A stretch of 36,446 bases of DNA, taken from NCBI GenBank assembly GCA_021161425.1, contig JAGHAQ010000120.1, forward strand, positions 1-36,446, given 5' to 3'. The notes below the pieces were generated by a model. That model searched no databases. It saw only the letters and a program-made list of their open reading frames with translations, and had not been told where the DNA came from. Within the stretch, counting starts at the first letter, position 1, and each line of letters opens with the position of its first letter. Source of the DNA: Candidatus Tharpella sp. GTDB lineage: Bacteria; Desulfobacterota; Anaeroferrophillalia; Anaeroferrophillales; Tharpellaceae. The position numbers and the translations under genes were made by a program. Shown in pieces: positions 1 through 8,050 of the stretch.

Positions 1-19
1 ACCCGAGGGCGCTTCACGC

Positions 20-66
20 GGAAGGCGGCATGTTGTCTTGGTCGATGCGTGCCGCCTTCCCTCTTT
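20..66 (+). terminator. Intrinsic terminator-like hairpin
   Basis: An 11-bp perfect stem (20-30 with 50-60; arm GGAAGGCGGCA) encloses a 19-nt loop and is followed on the plus strand by CTCTTTTCC. It would end a plus-strand transcript entering from the left of the window. The loop is long and the T-tract short, so its strength is uncertain. Confidence 0.45.
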
Positions 67-129
67 TCCGTCCGAAATTAGGTTGTTGATATTTTCTTCT
101 CGATCACCTCATCCTTTCATTTAACACAT

Positions 130-186
130 AAAAAAAGCCACGAAAGCTCTCTCCCCCATCTCGGAAAGAAAGCCTTCGTGGCTTTT
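130..186 (-). terminator. Bidirectional intrinsic terminator
   Basis: A 16-nt arm at 133-148 pairs with 171-186, with a single G-T-type mismatch, around a 22-nt loop. Read on the minus strand the stem ends in seven Ts (130-136), a good U-tract. This would end the minus-strand transcript carrying exbB, exbD, the tonB-like gene, ftsB and the 458-823 gene. The plus direction has only four Ts. Confidence 0.6.
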
Positions 187-457
187 GTACTCAAGTTACT
201 ATCTTTCCCCGAAGAGCAACAACGGGGCGGTCTTGACAAAGGTTTACCGAATTAAATCTCGAACTTTGCGCTTTAGATATGGCTTTGTATTATTATATCG
301 AGCGGCTTCTGTCGCTCAAGTTATCAGCCCCTTTACAGCCTTTGTCGCGGGGTGTCAAGGTTTTTGTCGGTTTCAGCCGTAGGGTTAATTGTGATCGACA
401 AACCTTTTTATTTTCAGCTGCGATTACGCACCTGATCCGGAAAACCGACATATCGAA
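187..457. other. Intergenic stretch with possible hairpins, no gene
   Basis: No ORF here looks coding. Two weak structures are visible: GAGCG/CGCTC at 300-317, and an imperfect stem pairing AAGGTTTTTGTCG (near 358-369) with CGACAAACCTT (396-406), followed by a T-rich run to about 414. The second has the form of a plus-strand terminator, but I found no matching promoter with good spacing. Confidence 0.3.
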
Positions 458-823
458 TCAGCGACCGGGGATGATGATCCGGGAGCTGTCCCTCTCCTTA
501 AGCTGCTGCTGTTGCTGCATCTCCTTGATTTTTTCGACCATCTCCGCCAGGGCTTGGCGCATGGCATCCGGAAAGACGGCCATCGCCTCTTCAAGGTTGT
601 TGGCCTCTAAAGGCGCCTGCAACGGCACCGGCCCTTCCGGAGACATCAGTTGGGTGTTGCCGATATAGATCGGCGTACGGCTCTGATCTTCGCTGCCGTC
701 AAGGTTGATGGGCGTCAGGATCTTGATCGATGCAACCTTGAGATCGGTGATCGTCTCTTCACTATAGAGGTGATTGAAATCAACCGAAAAATCGGATTTT
801 GGGCCTTGTTCATTTGCACTCAT
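458..823 (-). CDS. Conserved hypothetical cytoplasmic protein (121 aa)
   Basis: I cannot assign a function. The 121-residue protein has no signal peptide or membrane segment. Its N-terminal two thirds contain a beta-rich, charged stretch around the motif GNTQLMSPEGPVPLQA (residues 56-71), and its C-terminal third is a predicted amphipathic helix ending in a run of five Gln and a charged tail. The style recalls small cytoplasmic proteins found in Geobacter and relatives, which is memory-based and not verified. The ATG at 823 is preceded by GGAG at 8-nt spacing, which supports the start. It is the last gene before the terminator at 130-186 and lies 80 nt after ftsB, so it may be co-transcribed with that group. 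Confidence 0.6.
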   Translation of the reverse strand: MSANEQGPKSDFSVDFNHLYSEETITDLKVASIKILTPINLDGSEDQSRTPIYIGNTQLMSPEGPVPLQAPLEANNLEEAMAVFPDAMRQALAEMVEKIKEMQQQQQLKERDSSRIIIPGR

Positions 824-903
824 GCTAATCTCCAGTTTATCGGGTTAAAATAGACCAGCGTTGCCGGGATAGATAATAATTATCAGCAGATCAATATTGG
901 GAA

Positions 904-1179
904 CTAACGCGATTCAAAAACAAAAAGAATCTCATTGTCGCGAATCATATGGAGTTCGCGGCGAACAACGAGTTCCTGATAACGGATATCACTCTGCAAA
1001 AGGCGGATTTTGTGACTTAAACACTGATTTTCAACCTTAAGCTCCAGGTTGTGCTCCCCGATACGATCAATTTCTCTTTCGACCGTCCTTAAAGCCCGAT
1101 CCCCGCGGCTACCAAACCAGGTAAGCCAGACGAAATAGCAGATAACAACCAGCAAGAAGCCGGAGATCAACTGTTTCAT
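904..1179 (-). CDS. ftsB: FtsB/DivIC-family cell division protein
   Basis: FtsB proteins are small bitopic inner-membrane subunits of the divisome that link FtsQ and FtsL and help activate septal peptidoglycan synthesis. The 91-residue product has one membrane segment at residues 4-21 (start MKQLISG), then a Leu-rich heptad region with NLELKVEN typical of the FtsB coiled coil, and a short polar tail. Size and layout match the family. The ATG at 1179 overlaps the stop of the upstream tonB-like gene as ATGA, which favours this start over an upstream in-frame one at 1215 and implies translational coupling. In Proteobacteria ftsB often follows eno, so placement behind a Ton/Tol-type cluster is unusual but could reflect a shared envelope role. 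Confidence 0.8.
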   Translation of the reverse strand: MKQLISGFLLVVICYFVWLTWFGSRGDRALRTVEREIDRIGEHNLELKVENQCLSHKIRLLQSDIRYQELVVRRELHMIRDNEILFVFESR

Positions 1180-2039
1180 CGGGGCACCCGAAAAACGATG
1201 CTGATCGTCCCCCACTGCTCCGGCTGCGGAAGATCAGACACAAGGATGGAAAAACGCCACTGCTGCAAAAATCTCTCGGCCACATTGACAAGTTTCAGAT
1301 CGCCAATTTTTAAGGCCTCAACCCGGCTGACTCTGCCATCGGGCCGCACCCAGAAACGGAAATCAACAGTGACATCTTTGACTAGAGAAATTTTCGGCAA
1401 CTCCGGGCGAAAGAGTACTTGCCGACTCCGCGCCACCGGCCCACTCAAACCATAATCCTCTTCAGCGACTGCTTTTTCAGGTGCATCGACCGAAAGTAGG
1501 GATTTCTTGCCGGAGGAGGATAGCAGCTCTTCGACCAAAGCCCCTGATTCAGCAGTCGATCCCTTAGGGGCTCCACCAAAACTTCGGCCGCTCAATCTGC
1601 CAGCCGGTTTTTTGCCCAACCGCCCTAAAAGTTCTTGCGGCCGGGTCAAAACCACCGTTTCAGGCAGAGGAAGTGTTTGAAACGGTGATTTATCCAGAGG
1701 TATCACCACCGGCAATTTGATCGGCGCCGGGGGCAAGAGCGGTGCCTCACCGAGAGCTGATAACTCTTTCAAACGATGATCAATTAAAGTTGAAACATGA
1801 CCATCAGCCAACAGAGAGGAAGGCTTTTCCGCCACAGGAGGCTCAGGCTCGGGTATAACTTCCGGCTCAACCAAGGTAACCTCAATTACAGTTCCGGTCA
1901 ACAGGGCCAAACGATTGAGATGGATATTGAAGTATCTGGTTATATCCGGCAGAGCCGCAATCAGTACAGCATGCAAAAGGCCGGAGAGAATCAGAAAAGG
2001 AATCAGGCGAACCGGCTTATAGCGTAGTGTTGACAGCAA
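1176..2039 (-). CDS. TonB/TolA-like periplasm-spanning energy transducer
   Basis: The protein is predicted to couple an ExbB/ExbD-type proton motor in the inner membrane to outer-membrane partners. It has a short cytoplasmic N-terminus, one membrane anchor (about residues 12-33), a Pro/Glu-rich stretch (VEPEVIPEPEPP, about 56-67), a long linker and a C-terminal TonB-type domain (about 215-287) with VTVDFRFWVRPDGRVSRVEA followed by a helix and a final strand. The start is TTG at 2039: a stop codon lies two codons upstream, no early ATG exists, and a good Shine-Dalgarno sequence (GAGGTGAT) sits just ahead. It follows exbD by 29 nt and overlaps ftsB by 4 nt. Whether it serves nutrient uptake (TonB) or envelope integrity (TolA) cannot be settled here. 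Confidence 0.8.
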   Translation of the reverse strand: MLSTLRYKPVRLIPFLILSGLLHAVLIAALPDITRYFNIHLNRLALLTGTVIEVTLVEPEVIPEPEPPVAEKPSSLLADGHVSTLIDHRLKELSALGEAPLLPPAPIKLPVVIPLDKSPFQTLPLPETVVLTRPQELLGRLGKKPAGRLSGRSFGGAPKGSTAESGALVEELLSSSGKKSLLSVDAPEKAVAEEDYGLSGPVARSRQVLFRPELPKISLVKDVTVDFRFWVRPDGRVSRVEALKIGDLKLVNVAERFLQQWRFSILVSDLPQPEQWGTISIVFRVPR

Positions 2040-2068
2040 CGATCACCTCTTTTCCAGTGAACTTACCC

Positions 2069-2479
2069 CTACTCTTCATTGGGCTCGGTAGCAATCGCCA
2101 ATTTGTTCAAACCGGCACTCTTGGCGGCATCCATAACCTTGACCACGAGACCGTGATAGACCTTTTTATCAGCTTCAATCACGACCAGAACATCATCACC
2201 TTGCTCTTTTCCCACAGCCTGAAATTTTTCCCGTAACTGAGGTAAAGAGAGTTTCTTCCCTTCAAGATAGATCCTGCCGCTGGCTTCAATCGCCACCCGT
2301 AAAGTGGTCTTCTTCTTTTTTATCTGTTCGGCGGAAGACTTCGGCAAATCAATCTTTATCCCGGGATTAACTGAGAGACTGGTGGAGAGCATAAAAAATA
2401 TCAACAACAGAAAAACAACATCGACAAGCGGTGTCATATCAAGCTGTACATCATCCCGACTGCGAGTTTGAAAACGCAT
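2069..2479 (-). CDS. exbD: ExbD/TolR-family biopolymer transport protein
   Basis: This is a proton-motor subunit in the inner membrane. The 136-residue protein has a short N-terminus, one membrane helix beginning LDMTPLVDVVFLLLIFFML with the essential Asp at residue 20 (equivalent to Asp25 of ExbD and Asp23 of TolR), and a periplasmic domain of about 95 residues ending in the usual VVIEADKKVYHGLVVKVMD fold. Length and motif are normal for the family. The ATG at 2479 lies 12 nt after the exbB stop, with GAGGG overlapping the end of exbB. It should form a complex with the neighbouring ExbB and TonB-like products. Confidence 0.93.
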   Translation of the reverse strand: MRFQTRSRDDVQLDMTPLVDVVFLLLIFFMLSTSLSVNPGIKIDLPKSSAEQIKKKKTTLRVAIEASGRIYLEGKKLSLPQLREKFQAVGKEQGDDVLVVIEADKKVYHGLVVKVMDAAKSAGLNKLAIATEPNEE

Positions 2480-2491
2480 AAGCTGTTACCC

Positions 2492-3100
2492 TCACTCCCC
2501 GTCCTGATCAATAAGATCAAGAATCTCAATCGAAACCCGCTCCATACGCAGGATCCGCTTATCAACCCGGGAGCGCAGGAGTTTATAGAAAACAAAAGCG
2601 GGAATCGCCACCGTCAAACCGGTCGCCGTCGTAATCAACGCCTCGGAAATACCACCGGCCAGCATCTGGGGATTTCCGATACCGGCGTGAGAAATAACAC
2701 TGAAAGCCTTGATCATACCGGTTACCGTACCTAACAGACCAAGCAGAGGAGCGATTCCGGCAATGGTTCCGAGAATGGTCAAAAAACGTTCAAGATTGGC
2801 CGCTTCGAGACGACCAACATCCTCAATCGCTTCTTTAACCTGCTGGCGCGATTTATTGTGCCGTGAGATGCCGGCCATCAGAACCCGGGCAATTGAGGAA
2901 TTATTGAGACGACACTGGGTCAGGGCATCCTCCATCCGCTGCTGGCGAACCAGATCACTGACCTCAATAATAAACTTATCCGGGATGATCCGGCTCCGAC
3001 GCAGAGCAAAAAGACGCTCGAAAAGGATTGCCAGAGTAAGAACCGAGCAGATCATAATCGGGTACATCAGGTACCCGCCCTTCATAACAAACTGATACAT
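2492..3100 (-). CDS. exbB: ExbB/TolQ/MotA-family proton channel protein
   Basis: This is the pentameric stator subunit of the Ton/Tol motor. The 202-residue protein shows three hydrophobic segments: about 10-28, about 108-135 (TILGTIAGIAPLLGLLGTVTGMI, the family signature), and about 150-175 (EALITTATGLTVAIPAFVFY, containing the conserved Thr-rich pore helix). The cytoplasmic loop between the first two segments has the usual length. The ATG at 3100 has GGAGG at 6-nt spacing, better than the TTG one codon earlier. It heads the exbB-exbD-tonB-ftsB series. The upstream TPR gene ends 88 nt before it, so shared transcription is possible but not certain. Confidence 0.93.
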   Translation of the reverse strand: MYQFVMKGGYLMYPIMICSVLTLAILFERLFALRRSRIIPDKFIIEVSDLVRQQRMEDALTQCRLNNSSIARVLMAGISRHNKSRQQVKEAIEDVGRLEAANLERFLTILGTIAGIAPLLGLLGTVTGMIKAFSVISHAGIGNPQMLAGGISEALITTATGLTVAIPAFVFYKLLRSRVDKRILRMERVSIEILDLIDQDGE

Positions 3101-3188
3101 CAAAAGCCTCCAGTTAACGGGAAAAAGCGTATATTATTCACCATCAAATCCATAATCACAAATCTAAACCAATAATTCTATCGTTCTC

Positions 3189-6100
3189 TTACATTTTCAG
3201 CAACAAGTATTTCAACTCTTTTTTCTGAACCTCTGTAAGGGGTATAGAATTCAATTTTTCGGTCATTTTTTTTAGCGTCTGTTCATCCTTCTCTTTTTGG
3301 GCCAAACGAACCACCGCCAGCAGAGCGTCGGCAACCAGTTTCTCCTGTTTAGGGAAGAGATAACTTAAGCGCAGGTAGGATTGCTGCGCCTCACTGATGC
3401 GCCCGGCTTTTTCAAGAACTGCGGCCCGGGCCAGAGCCGCAGCCGCGGCCTCGGTGAGAAGTGGGTTCTTAACCGCCTTGTCGTAAAAAAAGAGAGCCTC
3501 ATCGAACTTTTCCTGTTCAGCAAAGAGGGTTCCAAGACCGACAAAAGCGACAAAAGCCGAATTGTCGCGACGTTTTTCATCAATCACGGCCAGATAATGA
3601 CTGCGCGCGTTGGCAAAATCTCCCTGCTGTTGATAGATCTCGGCCATCAGCAGCGTTACCTGTCTTTTGAGACCGGGATCGGGACAAGCCTCCGACAACC
3701 CGGATAAGGTCGCCAGGGCCGCCTCTAAGTCTTTTTCGGCAAAAGCATAACGGGCCAGAAATAAACGACAGTCACACTCATATTTACTCAAAGGAAAACG
3801 CTTCAGTAGGCGCCGGCAATCATCTCGGGCCTCTTTTTGACGGCCTTTATCGAGATCGAGTTTAAAGTGACGATAAAGAGCCTCAAGGGCAAGATCCCCG
3901 GCGTAATCACCCTTTTCCAACTGCTTTAGAAGCACCACTAGATCAGCCTGACGGCCCTGACGCTGGTAGAGATCGGTGAGCAGCAACATCAACGGTACGG
4001 TATAGGAAGACTCTGGGAAACGGGCTATAAAATTTTTCACCTCAATCTCAAGATAGGAAAATTTATCCTGATTGTAGGCCAGAAGTAACATCCCGTAACT
4101 CGCTTTTTCATCAATCGGCCCGCCGGAATAAGAGCGCTTGGCATCAAGATAGACAAGCTGGGCTTTCAGATAGTCCCCCAAATTAAAGTAACTCTCTCCC
4201 ATCCTGATCAAAGCCCGACCGCTGACTTCGTCACCGGGATACTTATCTATCAGCCGCTGATAGGTTTTTATGGCCTCCGGAAATTTCTCAAGACTGAATA
4301 AACTCTCCCCGAGGTTGTCGAGTATCTCGGCATTCAGGCCAGCATCAATGCCGCTTTCAGGAGCTAAAAGGTCAGTGAAAATAGCTGCTGCCTCTTCAAA
4401 CTCTCCCTGCCGAAGAGCGATCAGACCTCTATAGTTTTGCGCTCGGGAAAGAAAAGGACTCTGTGGATAACGCTCGACAAACCGGTCCAGAGCCTCTTCC
4501 GATTTCCGGTCACGATGCTGGTTAAAGAGCGCTTCAGCCCGATTAATTTCAGCATTCTGAATAATGAGTGGCGATTTTCCGGTCTCCTCGGCAAACCCCA
4601 GATAGACGGAGAAATCATTGATTGCCCAATCAAATTCATTGTTTTTCAAAGCCGCCCAGGCCCGTTCGTAGAGAAGGTCGGCCCGCGCTGATGGGGCACA
4701 ATCAATCGGCAGTGATAAAAGGAGACTCAAAGTTTGAGGGAATTTTTCGAGACGGTTCAAGGAACGAGCCAACAAAAGATACATGAGAGAGAGGTCGGCG
4801 CTCGGCAAAATCTTCTCTTTTGCGGCAAACAATCCCTCCAAAATAACAAGAGCTTTATCCGGCTCCCCGGCTACAAGCAGAACCTGAGCCTGTTCAAGCC
4901 GTAAAGCGCGGGCTGCATTTCCATCGAATACCTCAATGCCGAGGCCAAGGGTTTCCAGAGCCTTATCATTATCGCCCAATTTAGTCTGAAGCCGGGCCAA
5001 GCGGCGATAATCATCGGCCTGCACCAACAAAACGGGAAAAGAGGTTATTAGTCGCTGCCCCAAAACCGTAGCCTCTTCATACTCTTCAGACTCAAGGTAA
5101 GCAGCTGTCAACTCCCGCAAGGCGGCAGCCGCAACTGCGGCTTCTTGCAACTCATCCGGGCGGGAATCAAAAATGTGTCGGGCTTCAATCAACTTTTTCT
5201 GCTTAAGCAGTGAAAGTATTTCACCTAAAAAAGCGAGCGGCACAACATCATCAACACTTGCGATATCACTTTCTAAACCTCTAAAAAGGGCTTGGGCATC
5301 ACCAAAAATCCCAAGGAAATAGAGACACCAGCCGCGCGCGAGATCAGCTTGACGCTGCAACATATCACTACCGGAAACCGACTCGGGCAGGGCCTCAAGA
5401 TAGCTGAGTGCCGTTTGATAGTCGCGCTGGTTAAAGGAGATCGTCGCCAGACGATAGAGAGCCACTCGATACTCCGCAGCTTCGGGATAGCCGTCCGTCA
5501 GTCGCAAAAAGGTTAAACGACCCGCCTTCGGCTGGCCGGCATGAAAAAGGGCTTCGCCCTTCCAGAAAAGAGCCGCCGCCGATAAGCGCTGATCAAGGCT
5601 TTGGGCAGCCACTGTAAACCACTTTACAGCTTCCTGATACTCTTTCTCACGATAATCAAGCCAAGCTAGCGAGTAACATGAAAAATGGTAAAAACGGTTC
5701 GTTGTGGATTCTGTCACAAAAGCAAAATGGCGCCTGGCTGTACTATAGTTCTCATCTCGAAAAGCGATCTCGGCCAACCAGTAATGAAAATCAGGAACTA
5801 ATTCGGAATTCTTAAATTTTTTAAGTCCGGCCCGAAAATACCCCTTGGCTTCATCCAGAAGACCATCAAGGTACTTTTGCCGACCGCTGCGATAATAGCT
5901 TTCAACCCCACCAAAACCCCGGGCTAAAGAAGCGGTAACCGGATTCCGGTAGGCACAGCCGGGGGTTTGGGCAGCTGCGGTCTCCCAATTGGGGCCCGTC
6001 CGGCTCTCACTAACCTCAAGAGTCAATTTATCGGCCACCGGTTCCAGTTTGATTCCAGGAGCCAACGCCGGCAACAGACCGAAATCACGAAAACCCTCAA

Positions 6101-6239
6101 GCCGGGCACTATCCTCACCAATAACCACGACCTCGGGCAAGTGCAATCCCTCCCCTGACTGGTTTGAGAAGAGGGGCTGCCAGGAGAAGATCAACATGGT
6201 GACCAGAAGCCAGGCGGCAAAATTTCTAATTCGCAACAT
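3189..6239 (-). CDS. Large exported tetratricopeptide-repeat protein (1016 aa)
   Basis: The N-terminus (MLRIRNFAAWLLVTMLIFSW, then a cleavable-looking region ending near Ser-Asn-Gln) is a signal peptide. After a linker of about 80 residues almost the whole chain consists of TPR-like helical pairs, recognisable by repeated patterns such as A..YF..GL..F and ALFFYDKAVKNP, probably more than 20 repeats. Such proteins are periplasmic or outer-membrane scaffolds. The position directly upstream of exbB-exbD-tonB suggests a partner in an envelope or Ton-type transport complex, as in other deltaproteobacterial clusters, but no specific function can be read from it. I chose the ATG at 6239; a TTG four codons earlier is possible, and neither has a clear Shine-Dalgarno sequence. 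Confidence 0.75.
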   Translation of the reverse strand: MLRIRNFAAWLLVTMLIFSWQPLFSNQSGEGLHLPEVVVIGEDSARLEGFRDFGLLPALAPGIKLEPVADKLTLEVSESRTGPNWETAAAQTPGCAYRNPVTASLARGFGGVESYYRSGRQKYLDGLLDEAKGYFRAGLKKFKNSELVPDFHYWLAEIAFRDENYSTARRHFAFVTESTTNRFYHFSCYSLAWLDYREKEYQEAVKWFTVAAQSLDQRLSAAALFWKGEALFHAGQPKAGRLTFLRLTDGYPEAAEYRVALYRLATISFNQRDYQTALSYLEALPESVSGSDMLQRQADLARGWCLYFLGIFGDAQALFRGLESDIASVDDVVPLAFLGEILSLLKQKKLIEARHIFDSRPDELQEAAVAAAALRELTAAYLESEEYEEATVLGQRLITSFPVLLVQADDYRRLARLQTKLGDNDKALETLGLGIEVFDGNAARALRLEQAQVLLVAGEPDKALVILEGLFAAKEKILPSADLSLMYLLLARSLNRLEKFPQTLSLLLSLPIDCAPSARADLLYERAWAALKNNEFDWAINDFSVYLGFAEETGKSPLIIQNAEINRAEALFNQHRDRKSEEALDRFVERYPQSPFLSRAQNYRGLIALRQGEFEEAAAIFTDLLAPESGIDAGLNAEILDNLGESLFSLEKFPEAIKTYQRLIDKYPGDEVSGRALIRMGESYFNLGDYLKAQLVYLDAKRSYSGGPIDEKASYGMLLLAYNQDKFSYLEIEVKNFIARFPESSYTVPLMLLLTDLYQRQGRQADLVVLLKQLEKGDYAGDLALEALYRHFKLDLDKGRQKEARDDCRRLLKRFPLSKYECDCRLFLARYAFAEKDLEAALATLSGLSEACPDPGLKRQVTLLMAEIYQQQGDFANARSHYLAVIDEKRRDNSAFVAFVGLGTLFAEQEKFDEALFFYDKAVKNPLLTEAAAAALARAAVLEKAGRISEAQQSYLRLSYLFPKQEKLVADALLAVVRLAQKEKDEQTLKKMTEKLNSIPLTEVQKKELKYLLLKM

Positions 6240-6302
6240 AAAAGATGTCAAAAATAAAGTTAAAAAGAGCAGCTTTAAACTTTGCTTCGCCCTGCTTCGC
6301 TT

Positions 6303-6383
6303 GGGGACGCTCTTGCTTTATTGCTTTATAGCTCCACCTGCGGAGCAGGCGAGACAATAAAGCAATAAAGCAAGAGCGTCCCC
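6303..6383. repeat. Perfect 27-bp inverted repeat element (REP/MITE-like)
   Basis: Arms at 6303-6329 and 6357-6383 are exact reverse complements over 27 bp, beginning GGGGACGCTCTTGC and ending GCAAGAGCGTCCCC. The 27-nt centre carries its own small hairpin (GCTCC 6331-6335 with GGAGC 6342-6346). It lies between the DUF39 gene and the TPR gene. There is no T-tract in either direction, and the form is that of a REP/BIME or non-autonomous mobile palindrome rather than a terminator. No second copy occurs in the window. Confidence 0.8.
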
Positions 6384-6413
6384 GTTTAAGACGTTTAAGT
6401 CTATCGGGTTGAA

Positions 6414-7607
6414 TCAGACGTTGTTATTGGCGCCCATAAGTTCATGACCGGGGAAAAGCATCTGGGCTTCGCCTAAGGTGAAACGCCCTGAGGCGATCCA
6501 CTCTTTCAGGTTGTCGGCGATTTCTAAAGCCCGACTGTAACTAGAGAGTGGGGTGGCCGGAGTTTTCTTGCCGTTGACCTCGATCATCCCACTTTTAAGA
6601 TCGGCATAACTGACCTCACCGTAGCTGCGGGAGACGGCCATCGGATAGTCGTAACCATAATCTATGACCTGGGTATAGATATCGGCGTCGCGAACCGCCG
6701 TAAATTGTGCCATCTGCTCATTAATAATAGGAATCGGGATACCGACCCCGACTGACAGGCTACAACCATAACCCAGCATACTGACCCCGACCAACCAACG
6801 CGGCGACATATCTTTGAGGTTACCAGTCAACATCAGGGTCCCGGCCGCCTCTTTGACCACACCATTTTCTCCTCGGGGCACATGCGGGTTATGCTGGGTT
6901 CCACTCCAGGTAACGAAACCAACCCCGCCGCCTAAGAAAATTTTGGTTCCCAAGCCGGTAGTCGTATAGTAAGGGTCATTAAAGAGAGGACTGAGCTGAC
7001 CGGCACTGCAATAGGTGGCATTGCCGCATTTAGGCCGCAGAACCCCCATGTAGGTATAGATAGTTTTTTCCGCCAGGTTAATGGCGCAGTTGTAATTCTG
7101 GTAAACATTGCGCGGGTTGCAGAGAATGGCATTGGGCATCGATTCAAGGTCAATATCTTTCTCCACCACCTTACTGGGATAGCAGTCGGTGCCATAACCC
7201 TCCATATAGAGATGCACCTTCTTACCGTCCACCAGGTCCTGGATCACATGGCCGCCGCCATAGCGGAACTGGCCAGGAGGAACCTTGTTCAAAGGATCAT
7301 CATCACTGGGTTCGGTGGCGCCAAGAAAGAAATCGACCGCCGCCACACCACCGTAGGCCGGCACATTATTGATCCAGGCCCGACTCGCTTTGATCTTAGG
7401 TGAGGTATGACCAACATTGAGAAAGACCCCGGAAGAGCACATCGGCGCAAAGGTTCCCGTAGTAACAACATCAACCATACGGGCTGCCTCTACGGCACCC
7501 TGCTTCTCGACAATATCGATCATCTCCTCGGCGTTGACAACCACCACCTTGCCACTTTTGATCCGCTCGTTGATCTCTTGAATGGATTTTTGTACTTTAT
7601 AAGCCAT
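6414..7607 (-). CDS. DUF39 homocysteine biosynthesis protein
   Basis: This belongs to the HcyBio/DUF39 family, which in methanogens works with an NIL-domain ferredoxin protein to insert sulfide into aspartate semialdehyde, giving homocysteine by an O-acylhomoserine-independent route. The 397-residue protein is full length and shows the family style throughout: an N-terminal stretch KVVVVNAEEMIDIV, the segment TGTFAPMCSSGVFLN (about 50-64) with a conserved Cys, a central GYGTDCYPSK with a second conserved Cys, and GGGVGFVTWSGTQHNP. The ATG at 7607 has AGGAG 11 nt upstream. It follows ybeY by 14 nt and is the last gene of the series starting at nadB. The usual ferredoxin partner is not adjacent. 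Confidence 0.88.
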   Translation of the reverse strand: MAYKVQKSIQEINERIKSGKVVVVNAEEMIDIVEKQGAVEAARMVDVVTTGTFAPMCSSGVFLNVGHTSPKIKASRAWINNVPAYGGVAAVDFFLGATEPSDDDPLNKVPPGQFRYGGGHVIQDLVDGKKVHLYMEGYGTDCYPSKVVEKDIDLESMPNAILCNPRNVYQNYNCAINLAEKTIYTYMGVLRPKCGNATYCSAGQLSPLFNDPYYTTTGLGTKIFLGGGVGFVTWSGTQHNPHVPRGENGVVKEAAGTLMLTGNLKDMSPRWLVGVSMLGYGCSLSVGVGIPIPIINEQMAQFTAVRDADIYTQVIDYGYDYPMAVSRSYGEVSYADLKSGMIEVNGKKTPATPLSSYSRALEIADNLKEWIASGRFTLGEAQMLFPGHELMGANNNV

Positions 7608-7621
7608 TTTCTAAAAAACTC

Positions 7622-8047
7622 CTAAACTAAAAGCGCCAAATTAAAAAGCTCATCCTGGCGGCGCTCCATAGAGGCGGCCACTTCCGCTTCGACCCCGACA
7701 TGTTCATAACCCAAAAGGTGAAGAATCCCGTGAATCAGGTAGTAGACAACCCCCTCCTCAAGACTATAACCGAGAGCTTCGGTCTCACGTCGAGCGGTTT
7801 CCACCGAAACCACGACATCACCCAAATGACCATCGACCTTCTCCTGGGGAAAGGATATCACATTGGTCGGCCGGGAACGACTAAAAAATTTTTCATTAAG
7901 CTCAGCAATCTGCCGGTCATCGAGCAATTCTATTTCAAGATTAAGCTCAACAACGGCAAGCTCTGCAAGGACCGGCGCCAATAACTGCCGAATTCGTTCA
8001 AGATCAAGTTTCTCACTCTTTTGCCGGTCGGTTAAATAAAGAGACAT
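7622..8047 (-). CDS. ybeY: rRNA maturation endoribonuclease YbeY
   Basis: YbeY is a single-strand-specific metal-dependent endoribonuclease acting in 16S rRNA 3'-end maturation and ribosome quality control. The 141-residue protein carries the zinc signature HGILHLLGYEH with ligands His106, His110 and His116, and the upstream family motif RPTNVISFP (residues 59-67; most members have Asp in place of the Asn). Length is normal, although the C-terminus is slightly short. It starts 3 nt after the phoH stop. The phoH-ybeY pair is a widely conserved arrangement, which supports both assignments. Confidence 0.95.
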   Translation of the reverse strand: MSLYLTDRQKSEKLDLERIRQLLAPVLAELAVVELNLEIELLDDRQIAELNEKFFSRSRPTNVISFPQEKVDGHLGDVVVSVETARRETEALGYSLEEGVVYYLIHGILHLLGYEHVGVEAEVAASMERRQDELFNLALLV

Positions 8048-8050
8048 CAG

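Noticed and set aside
279-668. A plus-strand ORF of 129 codons overlapping the 458-823 gene
   Set aside because: The opposite minus-strand gene has a good Shine-Dalgarno sequence and a coherent protein. The plus-strand product is a low-complexity Cys/Ser-rich translation of CAG-like repeats.
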